Virus record (IMG/VR): IMGVR_UViG_3300042554_001552
Span: 1-64,000 of that record
DNA: 64,000 nt
From: a virus
Strand: one strand, 5' to 3'
Shown: positions 24,121-32,195 of the stretch, piece after piece
How the letters are laid out: every line of letters begins with the position of its first letter
Position numbering within the stretch: position 1 is the first letter of the stretch
Made by a program: the position numbers and the translations under genes
Notes under the pieces: model-generated
Database searches by the model: none
Seen by the model: only the letters and a program-made list of their open reading frames with translations
Told to the model about the DNA's origin: nothing

Positions 24121-24542
24121 CAGAAACAATATTTTTGAAGTACATACTTAACTTTGTCTGGTTTATCTTCCATCCAATATGCTTCATGTTCCATTTGAGC
24201 AGAAGATGAAGATGTTTTCACAGAATTTCTGATATCTTGATATTTAAAGGATGGAAGGCTCATATTTTTTTTAGATATACCGAATGGTTTATATCCGTTA
24301 CAAAGATGTGCTACATGAACTGCTTCATGATAAACCGTTTCGTTAATATAAAAGTCTAGGGCAAATCCACTTTTTTTAATATTATTGGTACATATGATAA
24401 ACTTTTTTCCAAAGTCTGCATAACCAAAAATATTTTTGTTACTCCTACAATACCCAACATTTTCTTGGACAGAATATCTTGCCCGATAAACTTTATTAAG
24501 TATATCTTGAGCTTGGGGAGTAAGATAGAGTAAAAATTCCAT
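24120..24542 (-). CDS. small zincin-like metalloprotein (140 aa)
   Basis: Carries the zinc protease motif HEAVH (in VYHEAVHVAHLCNG, near residue 72) with a downstream EHEAYWMED that could supply the third ligand. The domain is minimal, like SprT or SprT-like zincins of phages. Start by TGATG overlap with gp45 (24542). A peptidase function is inferred from the motif; no substrate is known. Its place beside the sliding clamp is notable. Confidence 0.75.
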   Translation of the reverse strand: MEFLLYLTPQAQDILNKVYRARYSVQENVGYCRSNKNIFGYADFGKKFIICTNNIKKSGFALDFYINETVYHEAVHVAHLCNGYKPFGISKKNMSLPSFKYQDIRNSVKTSSSSAQMEHEAYWMEDKPDKVKYVLQKYCF

Positions 24543-25207
24543 CAACCAAAGGTCGAATCTGGTTCCAGAGCAATATAATACTTCAGATTGTACTTGGTAT
24601 TTGTAAATTGTGACAGAAGTTTAGAAGACACAACCACATCGTAAGCACCAGGAATGATCTTGATATTTTCTACCTTGAAGTTGAATACAAACTCAGAGTC
24701 AGTTTCACCAACAACAATAGCGTATTCATTAGAAGTGTCATTCTTCTTATCACGAACCACCAGTTTGATGACACCATTCTCACCAACCGCAGAAAGATCG
24801 GGGAGTTGATACACTGCTGCTGCCTTGACAAGTTTCTCCAGAGAAGCACTATCCAGTTGGAAGCACACATCAGTTGAAGGTAGTTGAATTGCCTTATCGG
24901 GAGGAGAAATAATCACATTGGGGTCAGCATAGAAATACTTCACCCGACGCTTGCCTTCTTTGATGCTCAAATATGACTCTTCAGTAAAGTCTAGATCAGG
25001 GTCTTGATGAAGACCCAAACCATTCAAAAACTGGTTCAGATCATAGATGGCAAAGTCACGAGGAAACTCTTCATTGATATCCGCTTCAGCGAGAATATTT
25101 TTTGCCACAGAGATAGTGCGAAGTTGATTACCCTGCTTCACAAGAATTGAGTTGTTGATGCCAGCAAAGTTCTTGAGAAGAGCAAGGGTGTTGTCAGAGA
25201 GTTTCAT
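24542..25207 (-). CDS. 45: sliding clamp gp45
   Basis: Trimeric processivity clamp, also the coactivator that lets gp55-containing polymerase use late promoters. I choose MKLSDNTLALLKNFAGINN (start 25207), which aligns with the T4 start MKLSKDTTALLKNF and gives 221 aa (T4: 228). A start at 25228 (TGA-TT-ATG coupling) is also possible. Family landmarks are FAIYDLNQFLNGLGL and the C-terminal YIALEPDSTFG. Confidence 0.94.
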   Translation of the reverse strand: MKLSDNTLALLKNFAGINNSILVKQGNQLRTISVAKNILAEADINEEFPRDFAIYDLNQFLNGLGLHQDPDLDFTEESYLSIKEGKRRVKYFYADPNVIISPPDKAIQLPSTDVCFQLDSASLEKLVKAAAVYQLPDLSAVGENGVIKLVVRDKKNDTSNEYAIVVGETDSEFVFNFKVENIKIIPGAYDVVVSSKLLSQFTNTKYNLKYYIALEPDSTFG

Positions 25208-25230
25208 AGTTTTGTTTGGGAGTTTCATAA

Positions 25231-25641
25231 TCAACGGAATTCGGTAAGTCCATTATCTTTGCGAGAATAATGACCATCAAAGTGAAGCAGGAGCATAGCA
25301 TAGTGAATCACTTTCAGAAGGTCACGCTTATTGCGTCCATCTTTATCACCATAGCGACTGCCATACTTGAGGATGTTTGCCTGACAAAATCCAGCGGCAA
25401 GTTTCTTCGCTGCCATCAAGTCAATAGTTTGAATATCGTTGTAACCATCTTCATCTCCACAGTAATGACCGTGATAGGTGCTGGTTACATAATCTTCAAC
25501 GTCTTTGAGAATCTTATCTTCGTTGTATTTCCAGAGATGATTTTTAGGTTCAGTCATAACAGGTGTTTTTTCAATTACAATTTTATCATCACTATTCAAT
25601 GCCATAGTGAATTGGTATTCGGAATAAGGATACTCATCCAT
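25231..25641 (-). CDS. DUF3310-like protein (136 aa)
   Basis: The C-terminal part (DLMAAKKLAAGFCQANILKY, then KRDLLKVIHYAMLLLHFDG) resembles the phage DUF3310 pattern of a helix with N-x-x-KY followed by DLxK and a Tyr-rich helix; those proteins are sometimes called nucleotide kinases without proof. A metal- or nucleotide-binding role is possible (HGHYCGDEDGYND). It is the first gene before gp45, read from the TATAAT box at 25676-25704. Confidence 0.65.
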   Translation of the reverse strand: MDEYPYSEYQFTMALNSDDKIVIEKTPVMTEPKNHLWKYNEDKILKDVEDYVTSTYHGHYCGDEDGYNDIQTIDLMAAKKLAAGFCQANILKYGSRYGDKDGRNKRDLLKVIHYAMLLLHFDGHYSRKDNGLTEFR

Positions 25642-25674
25642 AATAAAGGGGAAGGGTCATAATTTACCTTCCCC
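25642..25674 (-). terminator. Rho-independent terminator after the CobS-like gene
   Basis: GGGGAAGG pairs with CCTTCCCC over 8 bp around an 11-base loop, followed by TTTATT on the minus strand. The loop and 3' arm lie just downstream of the -10 box of the gp45 operon. Confidence 0.82.
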
Positions 25675-25675
25675 A

Positions 25676-25704
25676 ATTATATCAGAAAGGAGCGTCAGGT
25701 GCAA
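25676..25704 (-). promoter_or_regulatory. extended -10 promoter for the gp45-RegA operon
   Basis: TGATATAAT on the minus strand (TG-N-TATAAT extended -10, 25684-25676) with a weak -35, TTGCAC, 17 bases upstream. Its TG is part of the CobS stop codon TGA. Transcripts would start about 25669, inside the terminator hairpin, and so would not form it. Confidence 0.6.
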
Positions 25705-26797
25705 CCTGTTCATCAGTGGGCATCTTGAAATCAGCATCCACTTTATCATACAGTTCCAGGAAGGACTGTTTGGTCTCATCGTCGAAACGATTCACACACA
25801 CTTGGATTGCCTTTGCCTTGTCTTGGAAGATGCTGTAAGCACGGATGATATGAACCAGACGGCGGGTGCTGATAATTTCCTCAATGCCACCATCGTAGAA
25901 GGTCTTGCGGATGATGTCTGCCCAATCAACCAGGCGCTTACAGAAGTCACGGTCTTCCACACCAAGGTCCAGAGCGATGCCTTCCAGAATCTTCTGTTCG
26001 GTAGCAGGAGCAGGATAGGACTGCTCAAAGGTCACAGGGAACCGCTCCAGGAACGCCTCATTGAGCACATTGGTGCCGATGAAGCGACCGTCATCAGAAC
26101 CCTTACCCTTGGTGTTTGCAGTGGCGAACACATTGAAACCAGCAGCAGGTTTCACGAAGCGACCAATCTTCTTCAGGAAAACACCTTTACCTTCAAGGAC
26201 AGATTGCAGACACAGAATCTTGTTAGAAGCGAGGTCAATCTCATCCAGCAGAAGGATTGCACCACGCTCCAGTGCCTCAATCACAGGACCATTGTGCCAG
26301 ACCGTCTCACCATTAACTAGACGGAAACCACCAATCAGGTCATCCTCATCAGTCTCAATGGTGATATTCACACGAATCAATTCACGCTTGAGTTGGGAAC
26401 ACGCTTGTTCCACACTGAACGTTTTACCGTTACCCGACAGACCCGTAATGAACGTAGGGTAAAAGAGACGGGACTGAATAATTTTTTTAATATCGTTAAA
26501 GTTACCAAACTTGACGAAGGTATCATCTTTATCAGGAATAAGGTTTTGTTCAGCAGCAGGAAGAACAGCAGGAGCACTGAAAGAACGCTCAATCTCTTCC
26601 ACACGTTCTTGAGTCACTTCCAGGTTCCAACGACCACGACCAGTCTTGTAGTTTTCCAGGCGGCGGGTCACAGTCTGAATATTCAGACCACGAGAGGCAC
26701 AGAAACCCTTGAGGTCACCAGAAGTAATTTCAGAACCATACAGTTCTTTGATGGACTCAATCAGTTGGGCGTCATTCACGGCAGACTTGCGAGGCAT
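25682..26797 (-). CDS. cobS: CobS-like MoxR-type AAA+ ATPase
   Basis: A 371-aa AAA+ protein of the CobS/MoxR class, common in cyanophages. An N-terminal DNA-binding-like helix region (~1-60) precedes Walker A ITGLSGNGKTFSVEQA (~119), the presensor acidic loop ETDEDDLIGGF, Walker B AILLLDEIDLASN, sensor 1 FNVFATANTKG and the arginine finger LERFPVTFEQ. In cobalamin synthesis CobS acts with CobT, but no other cobalamin gene is here. The partner is probably the VWA/zincin protein at 27238-29391. Read after the TATAAT box at 26830-26835. Confidence 0.9.
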   Translation of the reverse strand: MPRKSAVNDAQLIESIKELYGSEITSGDLKGFCASRGLNIQTVTRRLENYKTGRGRWNLEVTQERVEEIERSFSAPAVLPAAEQNLIPDKDDTFVKFGNFNDIKKIIQSRLFYPTFITGLSGNGKTFSVEQACSQLKRELIRVNITIETDEDDLIGGFRLVNGETVWHNGPVIEALERGAILLLDEIDLASNKILCLQSVLEGKGVFLKKIGRFVKPAAGFNVFATANTKGKGSDDGRFIGTNVLNEAFLERFPVTFEQSYPAPATEQKILEGIALDLGVEDRDFCKRLVDWADIIRKTFYDGGIEEIISTRRLVHIIRAYSIFQDKAKAIQVCVNRFDDETKQSFLELYDKVDADFKMPTDEQVAPDAPF

Positions 26798-26829
26798 GGT
26801 GTAGTTAGGTGTGTTTTTTAACTGAAGTT

Positions 26830-26835
26830 ATTATA
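26830..26835 (-). promoter_or_regulatory. possible -10 box TATAAT before the CobS-like gene
   Basis: Perfect TATAAT on the minus strand, directly after the terminator T-run, about 33 bases before the start. No -35 box is clear at 16-18 bases, so support is limited. Confidence 0.35.
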
Positions 26836-26837
26836 CA

Positions 26838-26864
26838 AGAAAAAAAGGGGCAACTGAGTGCCCC
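26838..26864 (-). terminator. Rho-independent terminator
   Basis: GGGGCA pairs with TGCCCC around a 6-base loop, followed by seven T on the minus strand. It separates the VWA/zincin unit and its two small genes from the CobS-like gene. Confidence 0.88.
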
Positions 26865-26875
26865 ATGTGACAGTT

Positions 26876-27064
26876 TTAGAACTGGACCTGTTGGTTTCGC
26901 AACTCATTCAAATAATCTTCACTCGCAATATGAGGAGTGTATCCAGGATAAAATTGCTTAACGATAGAACCAATGCCCATCGCAGTGATTGCACTATCAC
27001 ACTTTACCCAAACTTCTTTAGTATCGTATTTAACGACGTGTTCAAATGGGAATTTAGATTTCAT
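26876..27064 (-). CDS. small protein (62 aa)
   Basis: Unknown function. The sequence begins MKSKFPFEHVVKYDTKEVWV and has GIGSIVKQFYPGYTPHIAS. It is a compact mixed beta/helix protein with no motif I recognise. It overlaps the 48-aa gene by 4 bases (ATGA) and ends just before a terminator. Confidence 0.68.
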   Translation of the reverse strand: MKSKFPFEHVVKYDTKEVWVKCDSAITAMGIGSIVKQFYPGYTPHIASEDYLNELRNQQVQF

Positions 27065-27207
27065 TTTGCTTTCTTTTTGGATTTTTTATTCGATGTTGAT
27101 TTTTTATCACTGTCCATTTTTACTTCTGGAGCAGGAGAAGTTACTGGAGTAGGATCTGCAGGAGTAGGTGCTTCTGGTTCTTGAAATAAGTCTGTGAATC
27201 TACTCAT
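27061..27207 (-). CDS. small tag-like protein (48 aa)
   Basis: The N-terminus MSRFTDLFQE resembles a capsid-targeting tag (aromatic-x-x-hydrophobic-aromatic-x-E), followed by a Pro/Thr/Ala-rich stretch (APTPADPTPVTSPAP) and a basic tail (KKSTSNKKSKKKAK). This is the build of a packaged DNA-binding peptide. GATAAATA lies 25 bases upstream. Its role is inferred from the tag-like start and the basic tail. Confidence 0.68.
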   Translation of the reverse strand: MSRFTDLFQEPEAPTPADPTPVTSPAPEVKMDSDKKSTSNKKSKKKAK

Positions 27208-27231
27208 TGCCTTTATTGAGTTCTATAAAAA

Positions 27232-27239
27232 TATTTATC
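27232..27239 (-). promoter_or_regulatory. late promoter GATAAATA
   Basis: GATAAATA on the minus strand, 25 bases before the 48-aa gene start. It overlaps the stop codon of the VWA/zincin gene. Matches the T4 late box except the first base. Confidence 0.6.
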
Positions 27240-29391
27240 AGGCGACAAGTTCCACAAACTCCCCGAGAATCTTTTTGTTCATTTTCTTCGACTTGAGACT
27301 CTTCACAAAAGCAGATTTGATTTGAGTCTTGGTTGCATCCTCAGAGACAGCAAACTCAGTGTCTTGAGAAAGGGCAGTAGCAGAAAGACCAAAGTAGGAA
27401 TGATAACCTGACTTTTTGATCGTAAATGCCTTTTCTTTTTTCCAAGAACTCATTACTTTATCATGCTCATCACCATACCAACCGTAGTAACGACGAATGA
27501 AGTTGCCAGCATCACGACCTTCTAGAACACGAATACCAATGAAATTAATATCAGCAAACTTGTCCCGCAGATTACGAAGAAAAACATCGGTCATTTGATG
27601 CCATTCACAATCCAGAGAGTAAGTATTTCCAGTCTTACGGTCACGCAGAAACGAACTGAATCCAATCGCAGCAGTTCCCATAAAAGGACCATCTTCCCAT
27701 TGACGCTTGACTTCACGATGATACTTAATACCACACGCTTCACCATCAGTCAGAATCACGCATTGAACTTTTTGAAGTTTGTTTTCTTTCTGGAACTTAG
27801 GCAGAATCTGATGAAGAGAAATGAGTGCCTCATTCAAGGGGGTGCCAGAAAGAGAAAGTCCCAAAGGAGTTGGATACGCCGAATAACTATTGCGTGAAAA
27901 TGAATGGGCGATACGAAAAATATTCTTCATCTGTTCTTCAAGAGTCTTACCATTCACTTGACTGGTGAGAAGATTCATCATTGAGAACCACTCACCAACT
28001 TGAATCAGACCATCTTTTTTCTCATAAGCAGTTTCACGAAAACTTGCCTTACCATTCTCATCATAAGAAACCAGAGGATACTCAGTTGTAAAGGCATAAA
28101 CCTCAAAAGGAATCGAAACTTTCTTGCAGAACCAGACAAGGTTGAAGAGTTGCTTGACGGTATCCAGCATCACATCACACATTGAACCAGACCAATCCAG
28201 CACAAACACCAGACCATGATTCTTACCATTGGCAAGAGTGGTGACTTTCTTGAACAGGTCTTCGTTGTATTTGTAAGTATGAAGTTTAGAACAGTCTAAA
28301 ACACCAGTGCGAGCAGTCGTAGCACGGGCATAAGAATCTGCTGCCTTGCGACATTCAAACTCTTTGACCAAGTAATTAACTTCCTTTTGGGCAGAACGCT
28401 TGAACTCTACAAACTGCTTATCAACTTCACCAAAGACATTTCCATATCCATATCCACGGTCTTCAAGATAGGAAGACCAAGAGTTTTTACAGTTGGAGTG
28501 AATATCAGCATTTGGAACAATCACCTTTTTCAAGTCAAGTTTAGGCAATTCCAAATAAACATTTTCAGGACCACTGTTATTAACAAGATCTTTCAGTGCT
28601 TCTTCGAGAGACTCCATCGTCTTGACTTCAGGTTCTTCATTCTTCTCACCACCCATTTCTGGGGTGGTTTCACCCTTTTCTTGAGTAGTTTCATCAGAAG
28701 TAGGAGCACCTTCAGAATCATTAGACTCGGGTTGATCATTATCACCTTCCTGCTGGTCAATGAAGTCGGAAGCGGGTTGATTATCGGCACCACTCTGCTG
28801 GGACTCAAGATTATCCAAAGAAATCTTGGTTTCTTCCTGTTGCTTTTGCTTACAATACTTATAGAGTTCTTCTGCAGCAATCAGAACATCAGCAAAAGTC
28901 TCAGTATCGGCAATCAGATTGATAATTTCAGTTTCTTCGCCACGCTCAATCGGAATATCAACATAGTTACCAACCTTGAACCATAGGTTTGCTCGGTCGG
29001 CAAGATTATAAGTTTCCAGTTTATCATCACCAATCTGGAAGAAATCATCGTCAGCGAGTTCCCGATAACCAGCATAGAAGGTCTTAGCGAGACCAGCATA
29101 ACGACGCTTCATCAGTTTCTCGATGCGAGCATCCTCTACCACATTCACAAACTGTGGAGGAACTTTTACCTTCTCCAACCAGTCCTCATCGGGAGTTTCC
29201 AATGCGTGTCCGCACTCGTGGGCGACAAGAAGGTCATACACAGTGTTACTTGCCTTCTCCCACATCGGCAGAGTCAGCACACGGGTATGAACGTTGAAGC
29301 AGGCAGTCTCCACCTTCTTGTGCTCAACCACAAGGTCTTCAGTGGCAAGAAGTTTGGCAAGTTGGGACTTGATTTCGTGGCGGACGGTCAT
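27238..29391 (-). CDS. VWA-domain protein with N-terminal zincin motif (717 aa)
   Basis: A two-domain protein next to the CobS-like AAA+ gene. The N-terminus has LLVAHECGHALETPDED (HExxH at ~58-62) and FVNVVEDARIEKLMK, whose Glu could be the third zinc ligand. A long acidic Gln/Glu/Ser-rich linker spans ~190-270. The C-terminal VWA domain has the MIDAS motif FVLDWSGSMCDV (DxSxS, ~398) and the Asp loop VILTDGEACG. CobT has a similar VWA domain, and MoxR-type AAA+ proteins usually pair with VWA proteins. I infer a remodelling or processing complex; cobalt chelation is not supported. Confidence 0.85.
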   Translation of the reverse strand: MTVRHEIKSQLAKLLATEDLVVEHKKVETACFNVHTRVLTLPMWEKASNTVYDLLVAHECGHALETPDEDWLEKVKVPPQFVNVVEDARIEKLMKRRYAGLAKTFYAGYRELADDDFFQIGDDKLETYNLADRANLWFKVGNYVDIPIERGEETEIINLIADTETFADVLIAAEELYKYCKQKQQEETKISLDNLESQQSGADNQPASDFIDQQEGDNDQPESNDSEGAPTSDETTQEKGETTPEMGGEKNEEPEVKTMESLEEALKDLVNNSGPENVYLELPKLDLKKVIVPNADIHSNCKNSWSSYLEDRGYGYGNVFGEVDKQFVEFKRSAQKEVNYLVKEFECRKAADSYARATTARTGVLDCSKLHTYKYNEDLFKKVTTLANGKNHGLVFVLDWSGSMCDVMLDTVKQLFNLVWFCKKVSIPFEVYAFTTEYPLVSYDENGKASFRETAYEKKDGLIQVGEWFSMMNLLTSQVNGKTLEEQMKNIFRIAHSFSRNSYSAYPTPLGLSLSGTPLNEALISLHQILPKFQKENKLQKVQCVILTDGEACGIKYHREVKRQWEDGPFMGTAAIGFSSFLRDRKTGNTYSLDCEWHQMTDVFLRNLRDKFADINFIGIRVLEGRDAGNFIRRYYGWYGDEHDKVMSSWKKEKAFTIKKSGYHSYFGLSATALSQDTEFAVSEDATKTQIKSAFVKSLKSKKMNKKILGEFVELVA

Positions 29392-29420
29392 AGGTTTGAT
29401 TTCTTATGGAACCATCATAC

Positions 29421-29446
29421 AAAAAAAGAGGGTGGTTAGACCCTCT
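29421..29446 (-). terminator. Rho-independent terminator upstream of the VWA gene
   Basis: AGAGGGT and ACCCTCT pair over 7 bp around a 6-base loop, followed by seven T on the minus strand. It ends the 253-aa gene unit and lies about 30 bases before the VWA/zincin start. Confidence 0.88.
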
Positions 29447-29464
29447 TATGTGCCAGTTTGGAAA

Positions 29465-29543
29465 GTGGTTTCATTCATCCCGAAGTCTTTGTGCATAACC
29501 ATACCTTGCATCTAATGCAGCATCGGATGCCTTTTCATAAGGA
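29465..29543 (-). pseudogene. out-of-frame C-terminal remnant of the 253-aa gene
   Basis: Beyond the TAA of the 253-aa gene, the +1 frame stays open for 25 codons: EDSNPYEKASDAALDA, then RYGYAQRLRDE and a TGA stop. It has no start codon. Removing one G from the AGAGGACTC stretch would join it as SLRDSNPYEKAS to the gene. The SNPYEK start echoes the SNPYDD in the gene's own tail. It may be a frameshifted C-terminus, a sequencing error, or a relic of repeat duplication. Confidence 0.5.
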
Positions 29544-30305
29544 TTAGAGTCCTCTTAAACTAGGTATATCTCCTCTATTATCATCATAAGGATTACTTTG
29601 ACTTGCACCATATCTTCCAGCTGCATCAGATCTATTTCCCTGATATGCTCTTGTTCTTGCTTCTCTTTTTTCTGGAGTAGAACCTTTTATTCTTCTTTTT
29701 ATTTTTCCAATACGAGTATTTGGATTATAAGTAATCGCACCTCTAATATCTTCAATAATATCTTCTCTCCACTCTTCACTCATATTTGCCATAATGGCAA
29801 GTGCTGCCTTGTTGGTGTCTGCGTAACCTTCGGCAACTAGATGCTCAAGAATGTAGTCAAAGAGATCTGTCTCTTCACGAAGTCTTGGATTTGTTAAAGC
29901 ATCATTAATCTCACCCATTTTTCCTCTAGGAGATCCCTTACCACCATCACCATCATCTTTCATAGCTTGTGTTCTCAATGCACCTGCTCTCTTGATCATT
30001 GCTTCTCTCTTTTTTCCAGGAGGAAGTTTTTTAAATCCTCTCCCTACTGGACCATATGGAAGACCTGCTTCATCAAGTTCAACTTCTTCCTTCATTTTCT
30101 TTTCATCTTCTTTATCTTCATCTTCCTTTTCAGTTACCTTTTCACCCTTCTCTTCTTTACCTTTTTTATGCTTACCTTCTTTGTGCTTTCCACCTTCATC
30201 CTTCTCAGATTCTTCCTTCTCACCCTCTTCCATTTCGGGTTCTTCTTTCTTTTCGTAGATAGAAGAATAGGCACTCATCATGCCTAAAATTTCTTTTGAT
30301 TCCAT
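29544..30305 (-). CDS. acidic/basic virion-type protein (253 aa)
   Basis: Probably a packaged or scaffold-like protein. N-terminal MMSAYSSIYEKKEE is followed by a low-complexity Glu/Lys block (~20-75), a possible protease site EEVELDEAGLP, a Gly-rich region, and a conserved-looking helix LFDYILEHLVAEGY then AALAIMANMSEEW. The tail is Arg-rich. Composition is like T4 head-internal proteins. An exact TATAAATA lies 22 bases before the start (30327-30334). The C-terminus may be frameshifted (see 29465-29543). Confidence 0.75.
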   Translation of the reverse strand: MESKEILGMMSAYSSIYEKKEEPEMEEGEKEESEKDEGGKHKEGKHKKGKEEKGEKVTEKEDEDKEDEKKMKEEVELDEAGLPYGPVGRGFKKLPPGKKREAMIKRAGALRTQAMKDDGDGGKGSPRGKMGEINDALTNPRLREETDLFDYILEHLVAEGYADTNKAALAIMANMSEEWREDIIEDIRGAITYNPNTRIGKIKRRIKGSTPEKREARTRAYQGNRSDAAGRYGASQSNPYDDNRGDIPSLRGL

Positions 30306-30321
30306 TGTTACAAATACTTTT

Positions 30322-30468
30322 TCAAATATTTATAAAATAAGAAGCGTCCCCGTGATGGAGACGCTTCTTGAGTGCTTGGCGACGTGCCTTTGCTTGTCGG
30401 AGTGCTTGCGGTTTTAGTTTCCGCTTCTGCTCCTTTTTAGAGTGGTGTTGCCAGTTGGGGAGTTTCAT
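30322..30468 (-). CDS. small basic protein (48 aa) ending inside a terminator
   Basis: A short gene after gp46 (ATGA overlap at 30468-30465). The protein MKLPNWQHHSKKEQKRKLKP is strongly basic (KARRQALKKRLHHG) and could bind nucleic acid. Its last 15 codons overlap the terminator hairpin 30339-30369, and its stop overlaps the next late promoter. Small basic proteins of this kind are plausible in a gp46/gp47 operon, but the role is unknown. Confidence 0.7.
   Translation of the reverse strand: MKLPNWQHHSKKEQKRKLKPQALRQAKARRQALKKRLHHGDASYFINI
30327..30334 (-). promoter_or_regulatory. T4-type late promoter TATAAATA
   Basis: Exact TATAAATA on the minus strand, 22 bases upstream of the 253-aa gene and within the last codons of the 48-aa gene, just past its terminator hairpin. 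Confidence 0.72.
30335..30369 (-). terminator. Rho-independent terminator within a coding 3' end
   Basis: AAGAAGCGTC and GACGCTTCTT pair over 10 bp, extended by three G-C/G-U pairs, with a 5-base loop, then TATTTTATA. The hairpin is also the last codons of the 48-aa gene. It ends the gp55-gp47-gp46 operon. Confidence 0.82.
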
Positions 30469-32195
30469 TCGTCTTGTGGCGATGCAGACATTCTACGGGA
30501 AAAACCTTTGACTTTCTCGAACCTTATGACACTTTCAAATTTGTCATGAAGGTCTGTCTTATGGGAAATCACAAAAATATTAGCATCCTTAATCACATAA
30601 CGAATAATCTTAAGGAACTCATCGGTGCCAAATCCATCGAGTGAAGAATCAAACACCTCATCCATAATCAGCAGATTGGTATTGACGGAATTTTTGACTC
30701 GTGCCACTTCTCTCCAAGTGAAGAGGAGTGCCAGGTCAATTCTCATTTTCTCACCTTCACTGAATGAACTATAAGAAAAGTCTTCGTGAATGGGAGACTT
30801 TACCGTTTCGTTAAACTCTTCATCAAGATGGAAGTTGATATAAAAATCCATCATCTGAAGATAACGATTCACCTGCTGATTTATGAACGGAAGATACTTT
30901 TTGATTATCTTCGTTTTAACGCCATCGTCCTTGAGTAAGGAATAGGCAAAATCGTAATAAACGATTTCTTCTTTTTTCTTTGAAAGGTCTTCGAATGTTT
31001 TTTGGAGATTGGTTTGAAATTCTTCTAACTTCTCATGCTCAGTATTTCTGTTTGCAAGGTTTTGGGTAATAGTTTGAATTTCAGATTCAAGGTCTCGTAT
31101 TTGTCTCTGGTTGAGGGAAATCCGAGTATTGTTTTGAGAAATCTCATGGTTGAGTTTCGTAATCTCCTTAGATAGAACTGTGAATTGACGCTCTCGTTCC
31201 TGTTCTAACTTTATAGTCTCCTCAAGTTCCTGAAAACCTTTCTGGAGTTCCTTTGCCTTATTTTGAGCGTCTGCTATTCTATTTAACCGAAACTCTTCTT
31301 CTATAGTTTGAGTACAGGTAGGGCATACCGTATTTTCTGTGAAAAACTTATGTTCTTTCGTAATCACAGATACTTTCTGAGAAATCTTACCCTTTAGATT
31401 GTTAAGCTTTACTAACTTATCATCAGCACCAATGACTTCTTCCTGTTCCTTAGTGTAAGCAAAAATCTGCTCTTCGGTCTTAGAGTTTTCAGTCATATAA
31501 ATGCCAACTTCGGCATCTAAATTGGCAATCTTTTCTTTATTGACATTAATATTGGCATTACCACGATTCTCAAGTTCCTCAATAAACTCCTGCTGCATCT
31601 TCATCTTATCCTTAAGAGTTTCTTTCTTAAGTTCAAGAGATTTAATCTGATCCTTTTTCTCACGAATCTTATCCTTAATGAGATTATTCATCGCAGAGAA
31701 AATACGAATATCCAGAAGGTCCTCAATCACTTCCCGACGATTCGCAGTGGTCAATTGCATAAAGGGTACAAAAGTGCTAGAACCCAGAATCACAATCTGA
31801 GTAAAAGACTTGTAATTAACCTTGAGGATATTTTCTTCTAAAATACGTTGATTTGCTCTATCATCTGCTTCTTTATGCAGAGAAACGCCATTCACTTCAA
31901 TGTCAAAAATATTTGGTTTGATGCCACGACGGACAAGATAGTCCCTACTATTCACAGAGAACTCAATCTCGACAAGACAATCTTTCTCATTCGTAGTATT
32001 AACCAATTGAGGTTTGTTGATCTTACGAAATGGTTTATTAAAAAGTGCAAACGTTAGAGCATCAAGAACTGTCGATTTACCAGCACCATTTGTACCAATA
32101 ATCAAATTAGTATGATTTTTCTGAAAATCAATTTCGCTCCAATGATTTCCAGTGCTTAAAAAGTTTTTCCAACGAATTTTTTTAAAAGTTATCAT
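30465..32195 (-). CDS. 46: recombination endonuclease subunit gp46 (Rad50-like)
   Basis: SMC-type ATPase (576 aa; T4: 560) that with gp47 resects DNA ends for recombination and host DNA breakdown. Walker A is IGTNGAGKSTVLDAL, the zinc hook is VCPTCTQ in the middle of the coiled-coil (residues ~180-430), the ABC signature is SSFSEGEKMRIDLAL, and Walker B is LLIMDEVFDSSLDG. The operon order gp55-gp47-DUF3110-gp46 has one extra gene between gp47 and gp46 compared with T4. It overlaps both neighbours by 4 bases. Confidence 0.95.
   Translation of the reverse strand: MITFKKIRWKNFLSTGNHWSEIDFQKNHTNLIIGTNGAGKSTVLDALTFALFNKPFRKINKPQLVNTTNEKDCLVEIEFSVNSRDYLVRRGIKPNIFDIEVNGVSLHKEADDRANQRILEENILKVNYKSFTQIVILGSSTFVPFMQLTTANRREVIEDLLDIRIFSAMNNLIKDKIREKKDQIKSLELKKETLKDKMKMQQEFIEELENRGNANINVNKEKIANLDAEVGIYMTENSKTEEQIFAYTKEQEEVIGADDKLVKLNNLKGKISQKVSVITKEHKFFTENTVCPTCTQTIEEEFRLNRIADAQNKAKELQKGFQELEETIKLEQERERQFTVLSKEITKLNHEISQNNTRISLNQRQIRDLESEIQTITQNLANRNTEHEKLEEFQTNLQKTFEDLSKKKEEIVYYDFAYSLLKDDGVKTKIIKKYLPFINQQVNRYLQMMDFYINFHLDEEFNETVKSPIHEDFSYSSFSEGEKMRIDLALLFTWREVARVKNSVNTNLLIMDEVFDSSLDGFGTDEFLKIIRYVIKDANIFVISHKTDLHDKFESVIRFEKVKGFSRRMSASPQDE

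Noticed and set aside
25682-26797. Cobalamin synthesis pathway
   Set aside because: Only a CobS-like ATPase and a VWA protein are present; no chelatase large subunit or other cobalamin gene is in the window.
28387-28986. A 199-residue open frame on the plus strand
   Set aside because: Antisense to the VWA/zincin gene; hydrophobic composition is a by-product of the acidic linker codons.
29500-29560. Programmed +1 frameshift at CTC TAA with an upstream GAGG
   Set aside because: It looks like the prfB site, but the spacing is 1 base rather than about 3, and CTC to TCT slippage pairs poorly. A mutation or error is simpler.
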